Assembly: GCA_003526845.1 (NCBI GenBank)
Contig: DPVM01000008.1
Coordinates: forward strand, 117,960 to 181,959
Length of the DNA stretch: 64,000 bases
Direction: 5' to 3'
DNA from: Oscillospiraceae bacterium
GTDB taxonomy: Bacteria > Bacillota > Clostridia > Oscillospirales > Acutalibacteraceae
The notes under the pieces are model-generated. The model made no database searches and was not told where the DNA came from. It saw nothing but the letters and a program-made list of their open reading frames with translations. The translations under genes were made by a program, and so were the position numbers. Positions 25,713-33,854 of the stretch are shown in pieces. How positions within the stretch are numbered: the stretch's first letter is position 1; the number at the start of each line of letters is the position of its first letter.

Positions 25713-26792
25713 ATGAAAAGCAAAAAAAGCAAAAGAAAAAATGAAAAGCATTTTTACAATAACAAACAGCGCAACCAAAAATGGACCGAGCAGGAAACGG
25801 GCAGATATATCGACTTTGCCGATAAATATTCTCCCGATAAAAAGGACGGCGAGTTTGACGAGTCGCGCGTTATTGCAAACAATATAAAGCTTAAAAAAGA
25901 GCGCAAAAAAAAGACGGCGAAAAAAATCGTGTCGGTTATTTTGGCGATTGTCATTGTTTGCATCGGATACACCGGCGCTGATGTTTATATGACGCGCCAC
26001 GCACGCCCCGCTGAGCAGAGAACAAAGCAGGAAACAACGCTTACAAACAATATTTCACAAATCAATATGAGCATTGCCTCATATCAAATCGAAAGCGTCA
26101 GTCTTGACGGCTCGGTTATGCTTTCGTCGATAATTTCCGATTTGGAAAAGGGCGGTTTTTCCTCCGTCACATTCGATGCAAAAAGGACAGACGGCTCAAT
26201 CGGCTACGCCTCAAAATTAGCCTCGGTCGATACATTCGGCGCAGTCAGCGCGTCTGCATCACAGCCGCAAAAATCAATCAAGCAAATGGTTGACAACGAT
26301 ATTTTGCCGATTGCGCGCATTTGTTGTTACCGTGACAATGTTGTTCCGGTACAGTCGCAAAATGCCGCCGTTATGCAAAACGGCAAGGTCTATAAAGACA
26401 GCGACGGCTATACCTATCTTAACCCCGACAGCGATTTTGCCTATAATTATATCAAGGACATTGTGTCCGAGCTTAAAGATTACGGCGTCACTGTGTTTGT
26501 GCTTACGGGTTGCGATTTGCCAAAGGATGCCGGCGGTAAATACAATGACGGCTTTGATTACATTTCTAAGAGACTGAATAACGATTTTAAAGGCGAAATC
26601 AGGTTTTATGAAGAGGTTGATGTTGAAATCAATGATGAAAACGCAACCGAAAACACAATTGCCGAAGAAATCAAAAAATTCGATTCAATCAGCAAAAACC
26701 AAATTTATTGCATATCAACAAAGGTGAGCGAAGAAACGCTTATTCCTCTGCTCAGCAGAAATAATATTACCCGATATATTTTGAAGGATTAG
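25713..26792 (+). CDS. Membrane-anchored protein with a diverged DUF4015-like (glycoside-hydrolase-like) domain
   Basis: A very basic N-terminus (KSKKSKRKNEKHFYNNKQRN) precedes one membrane helix (about 71-90). The outer part recalls DUF4015: GFSSVTFDAKRTDGSIGY matches the motif for the first strand, NDILPIARICCYRDN matches PIARIvvFkD, and TYLNPDSDFAYNYIKDIV matches the W-l-NP segment. Where DUF4015 has GFDEIQFDYIRFP this protein has GVTVFVLTGCDLP, so the acidic residues of that motif are lost. It is probably a non-catalytic wall-binding protein. It lies 13 bases after rpe. Confidence 0.6.
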   Translation: MKSKKSKRKNEKHFYNNKQRNQKWTEQETGRYIDFADKYSPDKKDGEFDESRVIANNIKLKKERKKKTAKKIVSVILAIVIVCIGYTGADVYMTRHARPAEQRTKQETTLTNNISQINMSIASYQIESVSLDGSVMLSSIISDLEKGGFSSVTFDAKRTDGSIGYASKLASVDTFGAVSASASQPQKSIKQMVDNDILPIARICCYRDNVVPVQSQNAAVMQNGKVYKDSDGYTYLNPDSDFAYNYIKDIVSELKDYGVTVFVLTGCDLPKDAGGKYNDGFDYISKRLNNDFKGEIRFYEEVDVEINDENATENTIAEEIKKFDSISKNQIYCISTKVSEETLIPLLSRNNITRYILKD

Positions 26793-26812
26793 TAGTGTGA
26801 AAAATCACACTA
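26793..26812 (+). terminator. Weak hairpin after the DUF4015-like gene
   Basis: TAGTGTGA-aaaa-TCACACTA is a perfect 8-bp hairpin directly after the stop codon. It lacks a clean T-run, so termination may be partial. Confidence 0.45.
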
Positions 26813-26863
26813 AAATTTATATTACCTTCAAATTTGCCTGCGGCATAATTTTGAAATGGCTGA

Positions 26864-26951
26864 AATCACCATTCACGCCTGTTCAGACAACGCAGAGCAT
26901 TCGGCGATTTTTAATAAACTATTTGTTGTCTGAAAGGCTATGGTGATTATT
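26864..26951 (+). ncRNA. Structured leader E1: candidate cis-regulatory RNA that sequesters the ribosome binding site
   Basis: AATCACCAT (26864-26872) is perfectly complementary to ATGGTGATT (26940-26948), which contains the GGTGAT ribosome binding site of the gene at 26952. Inside lies a 10-bp helix TTCAGACAAC / GTTGTCTGAA (26882-26891 / 26925-26934). CGCC (26876-26879) can pair with GGCG (26903-26906) in the loop, giving a pseudoknot. The joining strand ACGCCTG and loop heptamer CAGAGCA recur identically in the leader at 47001-47086. I cannot match it to a riboswitch class I know. Confidence 0.7.
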
Positions 26952-27875
26952 ATGAAAAAACTATTGTCACTGTTATTCTGTTTGACACTTATATTTATGA
27001 CTTTTGTGCCTGTTTCGGCATTTGCCGCAAATGAAAGCACAAAAGCAGCTCCCACAACTTCCGCCAACGCGCAATCCGGCTCGGGTGAGGAGATTCCGGA
27101 GCTTAAAAGTATTTCGTTTAACAACGCAAGAATTCTTGAAAAATTTTCGCCCGATGTCAAAACATATTCAATTGTGCTTAACGATTCGTCACAGCAGCCG
27201 ACGTTGAAATCGTATGATATTGATAAAAAAGGCGATAATAATGTGAGCCTTAAAATTGATTCTTATCTTGATTCAGCGGGTCATCCCATCGGAGTTATTG
27301 CAGAGCTTAAATACACTTTCGGCACAACGGTTTATTTCTTTAACTATGTAAATGCCGAGGAGTACGGCATAAACGGAAACAACCGCATTTCAAAGGTATA
27401 TGCCGGCGATTTGTGTTTTGTTTATCCAGAAATCAATGATGAGGACACGGAATATACGCTCTATATTCCGTCAGATTTGACAGAAGTTACACTGACAGCC
27501 ACTCCGAGCGATGTCAATGCCGTTTGCGACAATCCGCCGACAGCGATTTTCGGCGAAAATCAGGATTTCGGCACTCTTACGGTGACAGTAACCGCAACGG
27601 ATTCGAGCAAAAGGGAATACACATTCAAAATCAAGCGGCTTGACAAAACAAGCTCAGAGATTAAAAATATGAACAGCGAGCAGAGGGTTGCGCTCGTAAA
27701 CAGCCAAAAAATTTATCAAAAACCTGCGTTTAAAATCGCACTTGTCACAGTTGCTGCAGGCATTATAATACTTATTGTTTTTGTTAAACTTTTAAAGTCC
27801 GTCACCGTTAAGACGAGTGATGACGATGAGCCGGATTTTTTTGCAATTGATACAGATTATTACAACGAGCAGTAA
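26952..27875 (+). CDS. Secreted surface protein with cadherin-like beta-sandwich and C-terminal membrane anchor
   Basis: The 307-residue protein starts with a clear signal peptide (MKKLLSLLFCLTLIFMTFVPVSAFA). A Ser/Thr/Ala linker follows, then beta-rich repeats. The second, TEYTLYIPSDLTEVTLTATP...FGTLTVTVTATDSSKREYTFKI, fits the cadherin-like beta-sandwich (Cadherin_5/PF12733) pattern. A membrane helix (about 256-278) and a short acidic cytoplasmic tail end it. ATG 26952 is used because GGTGAT is properly spaced before it. The ribosome binding site is sequestered by leader E1, so its expression is probably switched at translation. The ligand of the protein is unknown. Confidence 0.8.
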   Translation: MKKLLSLLFCLTLIFMTFVPVSAFAANESTKAAPTTSANAQSGSGEEIPELKSISFNNARILEKFSPDVKTYSIVLNDSSQQPTLKSYDIDKKGDNNVSLKIDSYLDSAGHPIGVIAELKYTFGTTVYFFNYVNAEEYGINGNNRISKVYAGDLCFVYPEINDEDTEYTLYIPSDLTEVTLTATPSDVNAVCDNPPTAIFGENQDFGTLTVTVTATDSSKREYTFKIKRLDKTSSEIKNMNSEQRVALVNSQKIYQKPAFKIALVTVAAGIIILIVFVKLLKSVTVKTSDDDEPDFFAIDTDYYNEQ

Positions 27876-27907
27876 TTAATAAAGTAATCGGAAGGTGGGT
27901 GATATTC

Positions 27908-29290
27908 GTGGAAATGGAATTTGACGAAATCATTAGAGAAATAGAATCGCTTTATCAAAAAAGAGAGCTTTCTGAAATAAAGGAGATGTTCGCGCAGATA
28001 AATCCTGCGGATATTGCCTCTATTATTGAGGAATTTCCTAATAACCAACGGGTTTTGTTTTTCAGACTCCTTGCAAAAGAAGAGGCGGCAGACACCTTCG
28101 TTGAACTTGACGGCGATACGCAGGAGGCGCTAATTCACGCCTTTTCGGATACCGAGCTTAAAGAAGTGCTCGATGAACTGTATCTTGACGATGCCGTTGA
28201 TGTAATTGAGGAAATGCCTGCAACCGTTGTAAAGCGTATTTTGAAAAATACCGACAACGAAACGAGAAAATCTATCAATGCCCTGCTTAAATATCCCGAG
28301 GATTCTGCCGGCTCGATTATGACGCCGGAGTTTGTCGATCTTAAAAAGGATATGACGGTTGAGGATGCATTTAAGCGCATCCGCCGCACCGGTGTTGACA
28401 AGGAAACTATTTATACCTGCTATGTTACCGACGAATCAAGGCATTTGCTCGGCGTTACAACGGTTAAGGAGCTTTTGCTCCACGATTATGACGATATTAT
28501 CGAAGAACTTATGGAAACAAATGTAATATTTGTTAACACGCTTGACGACCAAGAGGTTGCGTCAAAGCTTTTTGACAAATATAATTTTCTTGCTCTGCCT
28601 GTTTGTGATATGGAGGAGCGACTTGTCGGCATTATCACTATCGACGACGCTATGGATGTCATGCAGGAGGAAAACACCGAGGACATCCAAAAGATGAACG
28701 CTATGCTCCCGACGGAGAAAACATATCTCAAAACTTCCGTTTTTGAAACATGGAAAAGCCGTTTTCCGTGGCTGTTGCTCCTTATGGTTTCGGCAACATT
28801 TACAGGCTCAATTATCACGGGATTTGAAAACAAACTTGCAACGCTCACAATTTTGACCTCGTTTATCCCGATGCTTATGGACACCGGCGGTAACTCGGGC
28901 GGTCAGTCAAGCGTAACGGTCATTCGCGCGCTTTCACTCGGTGAAATTCAGTTTAAGGACTATTTTAAGGTCGTTTGGAAAGAAATCAGGGTTGGTATTT
29001 TTTGCGGTCTGTCACTTGCGGCAGTCAATTTTGTTAAGATTTGGCTTATCGACCATTTGGCGTTCCATAATGACGATATTACAATTCTTGTTGACCTTGC
29101 GGTTTGTATTACACTGTTTATCGAGATTATTTTTGCAAAGGTTATCGGCTGCACATTGCCTATTTTGGCTAAAAAGTGCGGATTTGACCCTGCGGTTATG
29201 TCAAGTCCGTTCATCACAACAATTGTCGATGCCGTATCACTTCTTGTATTTTTCGGCGTCGCAACCACAATCATTCCGCAGTTGCATTAG
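27908..29290 (+). CDS. mgtE: Magnesium transporter MgtE
   Basis: MgtE is a dimeric Mg2+ channel gated by its own cytosolic sensor. An N-terminal helical domain (about 5-105) is followed by two CBS domains (about 135-255: AGSIMTPEFVDL, LALPVCDMEERLVGIIT). Five membrane helices (about 285-460) include MDTGGNSGGQSSVTVIRAL, the pore signature, and PFITTIVDAVSLLVFF. The start is probably GTG 27908, placed four bases after GGTGAT; ATG 27914 is possible. No M-box riboswitch is recognisable in the 32-base gap upstream. A terminator follows. Confidence 0.96.
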   Translation: MEMEFDEIIREIESLYQKRELSEIKEMFAQINPADIASIIEEFPNNQRVLFFRLLAKEEAADTFVELDGDTQEALIHAFSDTELKEVLDELYLDDAVDVIEEMPATVVKRILKNTDNETRKSINALLKYPEDSAGSIMTPEFVDLKKDMTVEDAFKRIRRTGVDKETIYTCYVTDESRHLLGVTTVKELLLHDYDDIIEELMETNVIFVNTLDDQEVASKLFDKYNFLALPVCDMEERLVGIITIDDAMDVMQEENTEDIQKMNAMLPTEKTYLKTSVFETWKSRFPWLLLLMVSATFTGSIITGFENKLATLTILTSFIPMLMDTGGNSGGQSSVTVIRALSLGEIQFKDYFKVVWKEIRVGIFCGLSLAAVNFVKIWLIDHLAFHNDDITILVDLAVCITLFIEIIFAKVIGCTLPILAKKCGFDPAVMSSPFITTIVDAVSLLVFFGVATTIIPQLH

Positions 29291-29306
29291 CAAATTTTGC
29301 ATTACG

Positions 29307-29335
29307 AAAAGGTGTCGTTGGGGCACCTTTTTTAT
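29307..29335 (+). terminator. mgtE terminator
   Basis: AAAAGGTG / CACCTTTT hairpin followed by TTT. Confidence 0.8.
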
Positions 29336-29392
29336 TTTCGATTAATATCGGCTGAAAATTGTCAAAACAATAAAATTAACCCCCACCCCCGC

Positions 29393-29421
29393 TTGAATTT
29401 TATTTATCTTTGTGATAAAAT
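29393..29421 (+). promoter_or_regulatory. Promoter of the small membrane protein pair
   Basis: TTGAAT (29393-29398), 17 bases, TAAAAT (29416-29421). Confidence 0.65.
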
Positions 29422-29476
29422 TAACACATCAAAAGTGCATGGCATTTTAGATAATTTTTTATAGGAGGAAAATTTA

Positions 29477-29896
29477 ATGGCTTGTTTTATCGTTCCTGCA
29501 ACAGAAGCTATCGTAGTTACTGCCGCAACTCTTATTGTTAAAGCAAAGGAAAAGAAGTCCGAGCCTCAAACCTTTACATATGAAGCAAAGGACGGCTCAA
29601 TTGCAACAGGTGAAAAGGTTTCTCTTTCGAGAAAACTCAGCTGGCTTTGCTATCTTCTTTTCGGGGGCTCTGTTCTTCTTGCATACGAGCATATTTGGCA
29701 CGGCGAGGTTACGGCTTGGTTCCCGTATTTAACGGCTATGAGCAGTCCCGGAAGTATGAGCGAAATGTTCCACGAAATGGCTACAGCCGGCGTTCTTATG
29801 TCTGTCATCGTTACTCTTGTTTGGGCTTGCATGGTGCTTATTTCAAATGCAATTGAGAAAAAGACCATTGCCGCAAGAGCAGTATATAACGCTTAA
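29477..29896 (+). CDS. Small membrane protein of unknown function (first of a pair)
   Basis: The 139 residues show an N-terminal hydrophobic stretch (about 2-22), a polar loop, and two further helices (about 53-70 and 103-123). HIWHGEVTAWFPYL and MFHEMATAG contain several histidines facing the membrane loops. I do not recognise the family. A strong AGGAGGAAA site and own promoter support expression. It is followed after 21 bases by another small membrane protein, so they probably form a complex. Confidence 0.75.
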   Translation: MACFIVPATEAIVVTAATLIVKAKEKKSEPQTFTYEAKDGSIATGEKVSLSRKLSWLCYLLFGGSVLLAYEHIWHGEVTAWFPYLTAMSSPGSMSEMFHEMATAGVLMSVIVTLVWACMVLISNAIEKKTIAARAVYNA

Positions 29897-29917
29897 TTTT
29901 TGCGGAGAATTTATTTT

Positions 29918-30235
29918 ATGACACTTTTAATTACAATTTTTGCTGCGATTATCAGCACAGTTGTGTGGTATTGTAAGGCACCCGATGACAAGATGATGAC
30001 AAAGGTTTTGTGCTATCTTTATTGGGGCGCGTCGCTTATGTGGTTTGTCGATGCGTGCTTTGAATATGCAGAGCTTAAGGCAGAGTTTTTCACACCTGCA
30101 CCGTCGGATATGCTCAATGATGCTTATCTTGGGCTTTCCGTTGTCGCACTTGGGCTTATAATTTGGCTTGTTGTTTTGCTTGTCAAAGACCCGAAGGGCG
30201 TTGTTAAAGACTCATTGCTCAGACGCAAAAAATAA
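29918..30235 (+). CDS. Small membrane protein of unknown function (second of a pair)
   Basis: The 105-residue product has three predicted helices (about 1-18, 30-46 and 71-91) separated by short polar loops, and a basic C-terminus (LLRRKK). Acidic residues D and E occur inside the second helix (WFVDACFEYAELKAE), as in some ion-coupled or quinone-linked small subunits. ATG 29918 is favoured by GCGGAGAA. Together with the preceding gene it makes a two-gene operon ended by a strong terminator. Function not known. Confidence 0.75.
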   Translation: MTLLITIFAAIISTVVWYCKAPDDKMMTKVLCYLYWGASLMWFVDACFEYAELKAEFFTPAPSDMLNDAYLGLSVVALGLIIWLVVLLVKDPKGVVKDSLLRRKK

Positions 30236-30237
30236 AC

Positions 30238-30276
30238 AAATGCATTCACTTCTCGTGTGAAGTGAATGCATTTTTC
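30238..30276. terminator. Bidirectional terminator
   Basis: AAATGCATTCACTTC pairs with GAAGTGAATGCATTT over 15 bp. It separates convergent genes. Confidence 0.92.
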
Positions 30277-30298
30277 TTTGTATGCGATTTGTCGGCGT

Positions 30299-31177
30299 TT
30301 ATTTTGCAAGTATCAGCCTTTCAAGCTCTCTTGCGGCAACGCCGAGCGGCTGATCCCTGCGCTTTATCAGGCATATACTGCGCCTCGGCAGTTCCTCGTT
30401 GATTAAAATTTCATTTACATTATCGTTTCCGATTAAAAATTCTCTCGGTACAAAGCCTATTCCTATGCCCATTTTCACCATCGGCAAAATTTGGTCGGCT
30501 GTTGCCGCCTCAATATCGGGTGAAAATTCAACGCCGTGATTTGAAAAATATTCGGCATAAAATTCGTATGTTTTTGTTTGCTCGTTCATTGAAATGAGGG
30601 GATAGTTTTGCAATAATTTAAGCGGTATTCTGTCTTTTGTCAGTGCGTCAAAATCGTCACTGCAAACGGGTACTTCGCAAATATCTTTGATTTTGATTTG
30701 TTCAAGCGACGGTGATTTTACGGTTGGCGTTGTGACGATGGCAAGCTCACTTTCGCCGCTTTTGATTTCCTCAATCGCCTGCATCGTGACTGAACTGCTT
30801 ACCTTAACCCTTATGTCGGGATAAAGCGTGCGAAACTTTTTCAGCACCGGCAAAAGGTGGCAGCGCAGAGCAACTTCGCTTGCCGCAACAAATACAGTGC
30901 CGCTTTTTAAATCCTTGTCGCTGATTATTTCCTTTTCGCCTGCCGCGATATGCTCAAATGCAATTTTAATGTGCGAATAGAGTTTTTTGCCCTCGGGCGT
31001 CAGTTTCATTCCGCGGCTTGAGCGTGAAAAAAGCGTGCAACCAAGCTGTGTTTCAAGTTTTTTTATCGTTCGGGTGACATTCGGCTGGTTGCTGTATAAA
31101 AACTTTGCCGCCCTCGAAACGCTTTCGTATTTTGCGACATAATAAAAAATTCTGTAATAATCATAGTTGATATTCAT
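30299..31177 (-). CDS. LysR-family transcriptional regulator
   Basis: The N-terminal winged helix-turn-helix (about 1-65) reads YYRIFYYVAKYESVSRAAKFL then NQPNVTRTIKKLETQLGCTLFSRSSRGMKLTPEG, a textbook LysR DNA-binding domain. A periplasmic-binding-like effector domain follows (about 90-292). ATG 31177 follows a GGAGAA site; a longer form with 17 extra residues has no such site. It is divergent from a DUF1275 membrane protein, and LysR proteins usually control the divergent neighbour in response to a small ligand. The ligand is unknown. Confidence 0.95.
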   Translation of the reverse strand: MNINYDYYRIFYYVAKYESVSRAAKFLYSNQPNVTRTIKKLETQLGCTLFSRSSRGMKLTPEGKKLYSHIKIAFEHIAAGEKEIISDKDLKSGTVFVAASEVALRCHLLPVLKKFRTLYPDIRVKVSSSVTMQAIEEIKSGESELAIVTTPTVKSPSLEQIKIKDICEVPVCSDDFDALTKDRIPLKLLQNYPLISMNEQTKTYEFYAEYFSNHGVEFSPDIEAATADQILPMVKMGIGIGFVPREFLIGNDNVNEILINEELPRRSICLIKRRDQPLGVAARELERLILAK

Positions 31178-31201
31178 TGCTGTTCTCCTATATATCAATA
31201 G

Positions 31202-31257
31202 TGTATAGCAAGTATATATATTATACATTTTAAATATTACGGCAATTATACTATAAT
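31202..31257. promoter_or_regulatory. Candidate LysR operator and divergent promoter
   Basis: TGTATA (31202-31207) and TATACA (31222-31227) form an inverted repeat with a 14-base centre. It lies between the LysR gene and a TATAAT (31252-31257) for the DUF1275 gene. Position and symmetry fit a LysR-type binding site, but the region is AT-rich. Confidence 0.45.
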
Positions 31258-31307
31258 TATTAACGAATTACAAGATAAATTCATTTTTCGTGTTGAAAGG
31301 AGAAGCT

Positions 31308-32054
31308 ATGCCGTCCTTTTTTAAAAGGCCGAAACGCCAAATGTCCGACTCTTTTACAACGGCTGTTTTTATTATTCTGTCAGGCGGTTTTCAAGATGCA
31401 TATACATATATCTGCCGCGGTGAGGTTTTCGCAAACGCTCAAACCGGCAATATTGTATTGATGAGCGGCAATTTGTTCAGGGGCGAATTTCGCCATTGCA
31501 TAAGGTATTTGATTCCTGTTATTTCGTTTATCGTGGGAATTTACATTGCGGAATGTGTGCATGCAAGGTTTAAGGAATACGAAAAAATCCACTGGCGCCA
31601 AATTATCATATTGTTTGAAATTGTGCTTTTGTTTTCTGTAGGGTTTATGCCGCAGAAAATTGATATTTTTGCAAATGCCCTTGTTTCGTTTGTTTGCGCA
31701 ATGCAAGTGCAAACCTTCCATAAGGTGCGCGGTCACGCTTATGCATCAACAATGTGCATCGGAAATATGCGTTGCGGCACAGAGGCGCTGTTTGCTTATT
31801 TCAGATACAAGGACAAGCGTATTTTGCATAAATCAATGGTATATTTCGGCGTAATTTTTGTTTTTGCAATCGGTGCCGGAATCGGCGGAATTGTTACGCG
31901 CCTTTTAGGTGTGCGTGCAATTTGGGTTTCGTGTGCATTGCTTTGCGTCAGCTTTTTGATTATGTTCTTCCGTCAGGATATGAAAAAGGTCGAAAAGACA
32001 GTTGAGAAGGATGTCGAAAAAATCGAAGAGGTTATAAAAGAACATCGCAAATAA
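31308..32054 (+). CDS. DUF1275 (YoaK-like) membrane protein
   Basis: The 248-residue protein has about six membrane helices. It carries the DUF1275 signature ILSGGFQDAYTYICRGEVFANAQTGNIVLMS near the N-terminus, with the conserved F-A-N-x-Q-T-G-N motif. A charged tail of KKVEKTVEKDVEKIEE type forms a coiled coil. The family is of unknown function and is thought to be transport-related. ATG 31308 follows AAAGGAGAAG. The divergent LysR gene probably regulates it. A strong terminator follows. Confidence 0.93.
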   Translation: MPSFFKRPKRQMSDSFTTAVFIILSGGFQDAYTYICRGEVFANAQTGNIVLMSGNLFRGEFRHCIRYLIPVISFIVGIYIAECVHARFKEYEKIHWRQIIILFEIVLLFSVGFMPQKIDIFANALVSFVCAMQVQTFHKVRGHAYASTMCIGNMRCGTEALFAYFRYKDKRILHKSMVYFGVIFVFAIGAGIGGIVTRLLGVRAIWVSCALLCVSFLIMFFRQDMKKVEKTVEKDVEKIEEVIKEHRK

Positions 32055-32076
32055 ATTATTCCTCCCGAATAATTTA

Positions 32077-32112
32077 ACACCGGGCAGTCATTGCGGCTGT
32101 CCGGTGTTTTTT
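32077..32112. terminator. Terminator after the DUF1275 gene
   Basis: ACACCGG-g-CAG pairs with CTG-t-CCGGTGT, followed by TTTTTT. Confidence 0.88.
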
Positions 32113-32129
32113 GTTGTCATATCAATTTT

Positions 32130-32996
32130 TTAAAGTCCGAAAAGATGATGCTTGTGCTTTGTGCTTTTCGTGTCGGTATCTTTTGGCTTAGCAATAAAAA
32201 ATCTGTTTTTGCCCTTATTATCCACAAAAAACTTTTTTACTTCCTCCAACTTTTCGTCTGCGGTGTGAAACGATTTTATCTTTTCGTCGATTTTTGTTAA
32301 ATCTTTTGTTGTTTTATCTTTTTTGTATGTCCATTTGTCGGTGTTGTTGACCTGGCTGTTGTCTGTTTTTTCCTTGCTCCAATTGTGCACACAGTCTTTT
32401 GTGAAAAATACCCCCGATTTTATCACCTTTGCTGGGTTGCCGACAGCTGCGCAGTTTGACCCAACGGTTTTGTGCGACACTACTGACGCCGCACCGATTA
32501 TCGAGCCGGAACCTATATGCGTGCCCTTTAAAATCAGTGCGTTTTGACCCACCCACACATGGTCGCCTATTAAAACGGACATGCTCGGGTTGATTCGCTC
32601 CTTGCTTTCGCAGTCATACAAAAGGTGAGGATCTGCAGTTCTTATCCAAATGCCGAATGAAAAAAGCCCATCGTCGCCGATTAAAATGTTTTGTCGCTCA
32701 GATGCTATCAAATACAGTTTGCCGTTGGTGTATGTGTTTTTGCCGATGAAAACACAACATCCGCCGTTTACAGTGAAATCGGCATATAGCGGCGTTTTTT
32801 GCGGTCTGATATAGCAAACGGAATTGTCGCCGTTGATTTTGATTGTGGAATTGACAATTTCAACGCCGTCGTCAACAACTAAAATATTGTTGCTTCCGTT
32901 AAACACAATGTGCGAATTTTTCAAAACGCTTTTTTCGCTGTTCACTATTATTTTATTATCGTCAACACTTTGACTGAAATCTGTGATTTGTTGCAT
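32130..32996 (-). CDS. Left-handed beta-helix acyltransferase with extra N- and C-terminal regions
   Basis: The 288-residue protein has strand repeats from the N-terminus (SHIVFNGSNNILVVDDGVEI). A standard hexapeptide acetyltransferase core follows: IRTADPHLLYD with the catalytic-type histidine (about 124), SVLIGDHVWVGQNALILKG and GSIIGAASVVSHKTVGSNCAAVGNPAKVIK (about 160-190). It resembles capsule and lipooligosaccharide O-acetyltransferases. The last about 90 residues are Lys/Asp-rich and helical (TKDLTKIDEKIKSFHTADEK), with no recognised domain. Its own promoter lies about 100 bases upstream. The acceptor is unknown. Confidence 0.85.
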   Translation of the reverse strand: MQQITDFSQSVDDNKIIVNSEKSVLKNSHIVFNGSNNILVVDDGVEIVNSTIKINGDNSVCYIRPQKTPLYADFTVNGGCCVFIGKNTYTNGKLYLIASERQNILIGDDGLFSFGIWIRTADPHLLYDCESKERINPSMSVLIGDHVWVGQNALILKGTHIGSGSIIGAASVVSHKTVGSNCAAVGNPAKVIKSGVFFTKDCVHNWSKEKTDNSQVNNTDKWTYKKDKTTKDLTKIDEKIKSFHTADEKLEEVKKFFVDNKGKNRFFIAKPKDTDTKSTKHKHHLFGL

Positions 32997-33323
32997 ATTT
33001 AATCCTCAATTCGTAAGCACTTAATTGCGCTTTTTACAGTATCCTAACAGAATATTGCTCACTTTGGCACATTTATTGCCTTTTTGCAAAATAAATATAG
33101 CACTTTGCAGTTGCTAAATCAAGTTTTTTTGTTGGCATAATTTGATTTTTTGCAGCCGCTTGGTTAGAAACAAATAATTCTTGACATTTTATGAAATGGT
33201 AATTGATAACAAATGATAATATCGACCCGGTTTGTATAACGAAAAGCTTGCAAAGGCGGCGCGGTTGCTTATTTTTTGATTTTGCGGTATAATTACAATA
33301 CATATTTGAAATGAGGTTTTAAT
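32997..33323. other. AT-rich intergenic region between divergent genes
   Basis: This 327-base stretch holds no convincing gene; one minus-strand frame here lacks a ribosome binding site. It contains a minus-strand promoter, TTGATT-17-TATATT (33122-33094), for the acyltransferase. A plus-strand promoter, TTGCTT-17-TATAAT (33265-33293), serves the GNAT gene. I see no terminator or repeat. Confidence 0.6.
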
Positions 33324-33854
33324 ATGAGTATTGATTTTGTGCCTGCCGAGGATTACAGAAATGAGGTCAAGGCACTTTATAAATCGGCGTTTCCAAAAGA
33401 GGAACAGGCACCGTTTCGCTTGCTTTTCAAGCGTGAAAGGCAGGGAATTGCGGATTTTTATGCAGTTGTTGACGAGGGTGAGTTTGTCGGACTTACACTT
33501 CTCACAGGGCTTGACGATGTTGTCACGCTTTTCTTTTTTGCGATTGATGACAATTTAAGGGGGCACGGCTACGGCACCGAGGTTTTGACCGCGCTTAAGG
33601 ACAAATATGACGGCAAACGTATTTTCATTTGCATTGAGCCGATAGAAAAGGACGCACCGAATTATAAACAGCGTGTCAAGCGCAAGGCGTTTTATAAAAA
33701 GAACGGCTTTAAGGTTATGCCGTTTCAGGTTAAAGAGGCGGGCGTTACATATGATATAATGTCTGTCGGCGGCGATGTCACCTTTAAGGAATATGAGCGC
33801 ATCACAAAGCGATTTTTCGGCAGAGTGTTGTATTTCTTTATTAAAAGATTTTGA
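33324..33854 (+). CDS. GNAT-family N-acetyltransferase
   Basis: The 176 residues show a GNAT fold: IDFVPAEDYRNEVKALYKSAFPKEEQAP, then FFFAIDDNLRGHGYGTEVLTALKDKY with the acetyl-CoA loop R-G-x-G-x-G (about 76-81), and NYKQRVKRKAFYKKNGFKVMP. A basic and aromatic C-terminus (RFFGRVLYFFIKRF) could touch the membrane. The substrate cannot be assigned. It is a single gene with its own promoter. Confidence 0.88.
   Translation: MSIDFVPAEDYRNEVKALYKSAFPKEEQAPFRLLFKRERQGIADFYAVVDEGEFVGLTLLTGLDDVVTLFFFAIDDNLRGHGYGTEVLTALKDKYDGKRIFICIEPIEKDAPNYKQRVKRKAFYKKNGFKVMPFQVKEAGVTYDIMSVGGDVTFKEYERITKRFFGRVLYFFIKRF

Noticed and set aside
26840..27080. c-di-GMP-I, c-di-GMP-II or other known riboswitch upstream of the surface protein.
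   Set aside because: I could not find the conserved cores of these classes as I recall them; the element was left unnamed.
33073..33303. A 76-residue minus-strand frame in the intergenic region before the GNAT gene.
   Set aside because: No ribosome binding site, low-complexity composition, and two promoters run through it.
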